Source: a bacterium (GTDB lineage: Bacteria > Pseudomonadota > Alphaproteobacteria > Micavibrionales > UBA2020). From it: 64,000 nt of DNA. A program made the position numbers and the translations under genes. Below are positions 61,172-64,000 of the stretch, piece by piece. Numbering within the stretch: the stretch's first letter is position 1; every line of letters starts with the position of its first letter. Below the pieces are notes generated by a model. It did not search any database. It was not told where the DNA came from and saw nothing but the letters and a program-made list of their open reading frames with translations. The DNA lies in assembly GCA_029945425.1 (NCBI GenBank), contig JAQSDV010000004.1:854991-918990 (forward strand), read 5' to 3'.

Positions 61172-62497
61172 ATGGCAAAGAAACCGAACGCCAAAGGCCT
61201 CGGCGCATCGAAAGCCGCGCCCGAAGTCGAACACGGCACCCAGTTCACGCCCGAAGTGAAGAACGTCATTAAACTGACGCTCGCCTTCACCAAGGCCGTG
61301 GGCAAAAACCAGCAGGACAAATCCGACAACCTTGTCGTCTCCCCCTACAACGCGCTTGCCGCGCTGTCGATGGTGACCAAGGGCGCGGATGGCGTCACGC
61401 GCGAAGAACTGGCGAAAACCCTCTTCGGCGTGAAGGGCAAAGACCTCGACAAGGCGGCGAATGATTACGCGGCGCTGAACAACGAGGTTCTGGCCGCAAA
61501 CAAAGGCCAGGTTGAACTGACGACCGCAAACGGCGTCTGGACGAACCAGGACTTCATGAAACTGAAGCCCGATTTCGCCGATGACCTTAAAAAGACATTC
61601 GGCGCGGAAATTTCTGCCGAAGATTTCGCCGACAAAGCGACCGTCGCGAAAATCAACAAATGGGCCAGCGACAACACGAACGGCCTGATCCCCAGCGTGC
61701 TGGACAAGCTGAAAAAAGACGACGCGGCGATCCTTGCCTCGGCGCTTTATTTCAGGGGCCAATGGACGCACAAATTCGATAAGAAACTGACCGAGGACAA
61801 GCCCTTTGCGCTGGACGGCAACAAGGTCAACAACACGCCGACCATGCATCAGGATTTCAGCCGCCGCGACAATTTCACCTTCAATACGGGTTACGATTAC
61901 CAGGCGGTTGCGCTGACCTATGGCGAGAAAAATGCGAAAGACGGCAAGCAGCCGACCATGCGCATTATCCTCGTCCGTCCGACGGATGATAAGGTGTCCG
62001 CGCGCGACTGGCTGGCGACGCAGGCCAATGGCAGCGTGCCGGAATGGCTCGATCCCTACGCCTTCCGCAACGCGGAAGGTTCGGTCGAACTGCCCCGCCT
62101 CGACATCAAGCAGAATTTCGACCTGATCCCCGCGATGAAAGATATGGGCGTGAAGGAAGCGTTCAACGAACAGGGCGCGGATTTCAGCAAGATGGCAGAA
62201 AAAATCGGCAAGGAACTCTATATCGGCAAAATCAGCCACGACACGGTTTTCAAGACCGATGAAGAAGGCTCCGAAGCCGCCGCCGTGACCGTCGTCGGCA
62301 TGGTGCGTGCGACCAGCATCCAGATGCCGCCACCGCGCGTTGACCTGAAACTCGACCGCTCGTTTGCGTTCGCGCTGCAGGACATCAAGACGGGCGCAGT
62401 ACTGTTTGTCGGCGCCGTCAACAAACCCAATAACGACCTGAAACCGGCGCAAAACGCCGCGAAAGCGCCGAAAACGGCAGGTCGCAAGCTCCGCTGA
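61172..62497 (+). CDS. Serpin 3 of 3
   Basis: A 441-residue serpin with SPYNALAAL, INKWASDNTNGLIPSVL, FRGQWTHKFD and hinge GSEAAAVTV at 366-374. P1 by count is Ala380, but the preceding Arg379 could be P1 if the loop is one residue shorter, giving trypsin-like specificity. Its exposed loop (RATSIQMPPPR) differs from the other two. No signal peptide; an AAGGATAT ribosome site lies before the ATG. A terminator follows, closing the three-serpin operon. Confidence 0.93.
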   Translation: MAKKPNAKGLGASKAAPEVEHGTQFTPEVKNVIKLTLAFTKAVGKNQQDKSDNLVVSPYNALAALSMVTKGADGVTREELAKTLFGVKGKDLDKAANDYAALNNEVLAANKGQVELTTANGVWTNQDFMKLKPDFADDLKKTFGAEISAEDFADKATVAKINKWASDNTNGLIPSVLDKLKKDDAAILASALYFRGQWTHKFDKKLTEDKPFALDGNKVNNTPTMHQDFSRRDNFTFNTGYDYQAVALTYGEKNAKDGKQPTMRIILVRPTDDKVSARDWLATQANGSVPEWLDPYAFRNAEGSVELPRLDIKQNFDLIPAMKDMGVKEAFNEQGADFSKMAEKIGKELYIGKISHDTVFKTDEEGSEAAAVTVVGMVRATSIQMPPPRVDLKLDRSFAFALQDIKTGAVLFVGAVNKPNNDLKPAQNAAKAPKTAGRKLR

Positions 62498-62518
62498 AAT
62501 GATGTGAACTTTTCAGCA

Positions 62519-62553
62519 AAAACGGCCCGGGTCAAACCGGGCCGTTTTCTTTT
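62519..62553. terminator. Bidirectional rho-independent terminator
   Basis: AAAACGGCCCGG/CCGGGCCGTTTT stem with A and T runs. It ends the serpin operon and the small lipoprotein gene from the other side. Confidence 0.9.
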
Positions 62554-62569
62554 GCGGAGAGCGGAAAAT

Positions 62570-62932
62570 TTAACAGCCGCTGCCCTTCAATCCCCATTTC
62601 GACACACGGCCTTGCACCAGCATAAACGTCGTTTCGCAGGCCGTCGTCTGGCGCGCAGGCGGGTAAGCCCCGATGCAGTTGCTATAGCCGAAACGCCCGC
62701 CATAGCCGCCCAGACAGGTGTTGAACGAACTGCCGGTTTCACGGTTGCGGATTTCGACATAAGACAGCATGCGGGTGCCTCGGTCCAGCTGATAGGTTTT
62801 GTCGGGGATACCCCATGTGGAGACCAGATCGCGCTCCGACGCGCCGATCCAGCGGTCCATTTTTGCCTGACGTTCGGCCGGCGAGGCACAGGCGGCGAGA
62901 AATAAAAAACCAAGGATTGCAAATTTACGCAT
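62570..62932 (-). CDS. Small lipoprotein with an SmpA/BamE-like core
   Basis: A 120-residue lipoprotein with lipobox FLAAC (Cys at about residue 15). A core W-I-G-A-S-E-R-D-L-V-S-T-W-G-I-P-D followed by GTRMLSYVEIRN resembles the SmpA/BamE fold (W-G-x-P-D and L-x-Y). Four further cysteines in the C-terminal half suggest disulfides, unusual for BamE. Probably outer-membrane. It follows pheT by 18 bases on the same strand. Confidence 0.75.
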   Translation of the reverse strand: MRKFAILGFLFLAACASPAERQAKMDRWIGASERDLVSTWGIPDKTYQLDRGTRMLSYVEIRNRETGSSFNTCLGGYGGRFGYSNCIGAYPPARQTTACETTFMLVQGRVSKWGLKGSGC

Positions 62933-62950
62933 AGTTTTCTCCCTTATTCG

Positions 62951-64000
62951 TTACGAACGCAGGACGGCTCCGGTTTGTTTCACCACGCCATCGACGATTT
63001 TCTGACTGACGGCGGTGATTTCCTCGTCGGTCAGGGTTTTTTCGACGGGTTGCAGCGTCACGCCGACCGCGACCGATTTCTTGCCGGGATCGACGCCCTT
63101 GCCGGTATAGACGTCGAAAATTTCGACATGTGTGATCAGGTTCTTGTCGGCAGCCTTGATCGCCTTGACCAGTTTCTCCGCCTCCACCTTGTCATCCAGC
63201 ACGAATGCAAAATCGCGGCGCAGCGGTTGGAACGCGGATGGTTTCAGCAGATCCTTGCGCGAGCCCTTTTTCTTCGGCGCGGGGATGTTCGCAAGGAACA
63301 CTTCGAAACCAGCACATTTTTCATCGCGCTTCATGGTCGCCAGCACAGCGGGGTGCATTTCACCGAAATAGGCCAGCACGGTCGGGCCCTGACGCAGCAC
63401 GCCGGATCTGCCCGGGTGATACCATTCGGGCGCATCGGTCGTGATCTGCACGGATGCGGGGTTCACGCCGCAGCTTTCCAGCACGGCGAGTGCATCCGAT
63501 TTCGCATCGAACACGTCGACATCGCGGGCGGTCTGCGCCCAATGGCGTGCGGTGGCGGCTCCGGTGCGCAGGCCCGTTGCGGTCATCAGCTGGCCTTCGG
63601 CCTCGGTTGATTTGAAAACCGTGCCCAGTTCGAACAAACAGGCATCCGGATGCCCGCGATCGGCGTTGCGGCCGGCGGCGGTGATCAGGTTCGGCAAAAT
63701 CGACGGGCGCATCACGGCAAGATCCGCCGAAATAGGGTTGGTCAGCGTCAGCGACTTTTTGTTCTGGTGTAATTGCGCGCCAAACAAATCGGACGTCGCA
63801 TCATCCATGAACGACCAAGTGACCGTTTCAAACATGCCGCGTGCCGCAAGGATACGGCGCGCCACCGCACCGCGTTTCGCGAGCGGGCTGAGCGCGCTGC
63901 GGCGTTCATCGGCTGCGGGGCGCACATACACGGTCGGGATATTGTCGTAGCCTTCGATACGCAGGATTTCTTCCACGATGTCGGCCGAACCCTCCACATC
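62951..64000 (-). CDS. pheT: Phenylalanyl-tRNA synthetase beta subunit, N-terminal part missing
   Basis: Only the C-terminal 349 codons lie in the window; the frame runs off the right edge. Seen are the B5-domain end (VEGSADIVEEILRIEGYDNIP), the B3/B4-like core, and the FDX-ACB anticodon-binding domain (FAFVLDDKVEAEKLVKAI, DVYTGKGVDPGKKSVAVGVTL, ALTDEEI-like close). Together with pheS it charges tRNA-Phe. The start codon proposed near 63997 is internal. It is followed by the small lipoprotein. Confidence 0.95.
   Translation of the reverse strand, partial: DVEGSADIVEEILRIEGYDNIPTVYVRPAADERRSALSPLAKRGAVARRILAARGMFETVTWSFMDDATSDLFGAQLHQNKKSLTLTNPISADLAVMRPSILPNLITAAGRNADRGHPDACLFELGTVFKSTEAEGQLMTATGLRTGAATARHWAQTARDVDVFDAKSDALAVLESCGVNPASVQITTDAPEWYHPGRSGVLRQGPTVLAYFGEMHPAVLATMKRDEKCAGFEVFLANIPAPKKKGSRKDLLKPSAFQPLRRDFAFVLDDKVEAEKLVKAIKAADKNLITHVEIFDVYTGKGVDPGKKSVAVGVTLQPVEKTLTDEEITAVSQKIVDGVVKQTGAVLRS

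Noticed and set aside
1..64000. CRISPR array, insertion sequence, prophage or rRNA/tRNA genes
   Set aside because: No regular spaced repeats, transposase, integrase or phage structural genes, and no rRNA or tRNA cloverleaf were recognised on either strand.

Overview
The window is a GC-rich, gene-dense stretch of an alphaproteobacterial chromosome. The markers are a DUF2794 gene, a eukaryote-type NADP isocitrate dehydrogenase, the trio YfgM-like/bamB/der, radA-cvpA-SDR linkage, ihfB, and a flagellar block with the alphaproteobacterial DUF6468 and MotE proteins. I see no insertion sequence, prophage, CRISPR array, rRNA or tRNA. The genus cannot be fixed. The mix of flagella, ankyrin proteins and serpins would suit a predatory or host-associated lineage such as the Micavibrionales, but that is only a guess.

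Bases 1-9.5 kb hold a partial AAA+ ATPase, a TauE-type permease followed by ctaA and two tiny paralogous membrane proteins, a lipase-like hydrolase, two tandem membrane-anchored EEP phosphatase/nuclease paralogues behind a possible attenuator, and a DUF2794-Sel1-icd operon. Bases 10-19 kb hold a von Willebrand A protein, four ankyrin genes in a row, and the envelope/ribosome trio YfgM-like, bamB and der. Bases 19-29 kb hold, mainly on the minus strand, a CDF transporter, an SDR, cvpA and radA; then a pair of paralogous hydrophobic proteins, rpmI-rplT, a PilZ protein, pyrE, and an operon of seven tiny coiled-coil paralogues.

Bases 29-45 kb hold an M50/CBS membrane protease, two neighbouring proteins that look like catalytically dead RelA/SpoT-type HD proteins, argE, a 1046-residue secreted AMIN-like/TPR protein, a HEAT-like protein, ihfB, a UbiH-type hydroxylase, and two tandem HExxH proteins of the vgr-related type. 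Bases 45-52 kb are a flagellar island: cheY, motE, DUF6468, fliM and fliL read left, flgF, flgG, flgA and flgH read right, and the gap between them carries two divergent sigma-54-type promoters. Bases 53-64 kb hold two long-chain acyl-CoA ligases, a COG4705-like membrane protein with a fourfold repeat, three tandem serpins, a small lipoprotein and the 3' part of pheT.

The recurring theme is local gene duplication. EEP pair, 2-TM pair, hydrophobic pair, pseudo-HD pair, HExxH pair, ligase pair, serpin triplet, ankyrin quartet and coiled-coil septet are all tandem. The strongest candidates for something undescribed are the seven-gene coiled-coil operon (27254-29030), the pseudo-HD pair (30948-33829) and the signal-less serpin triplet (58571-62497).
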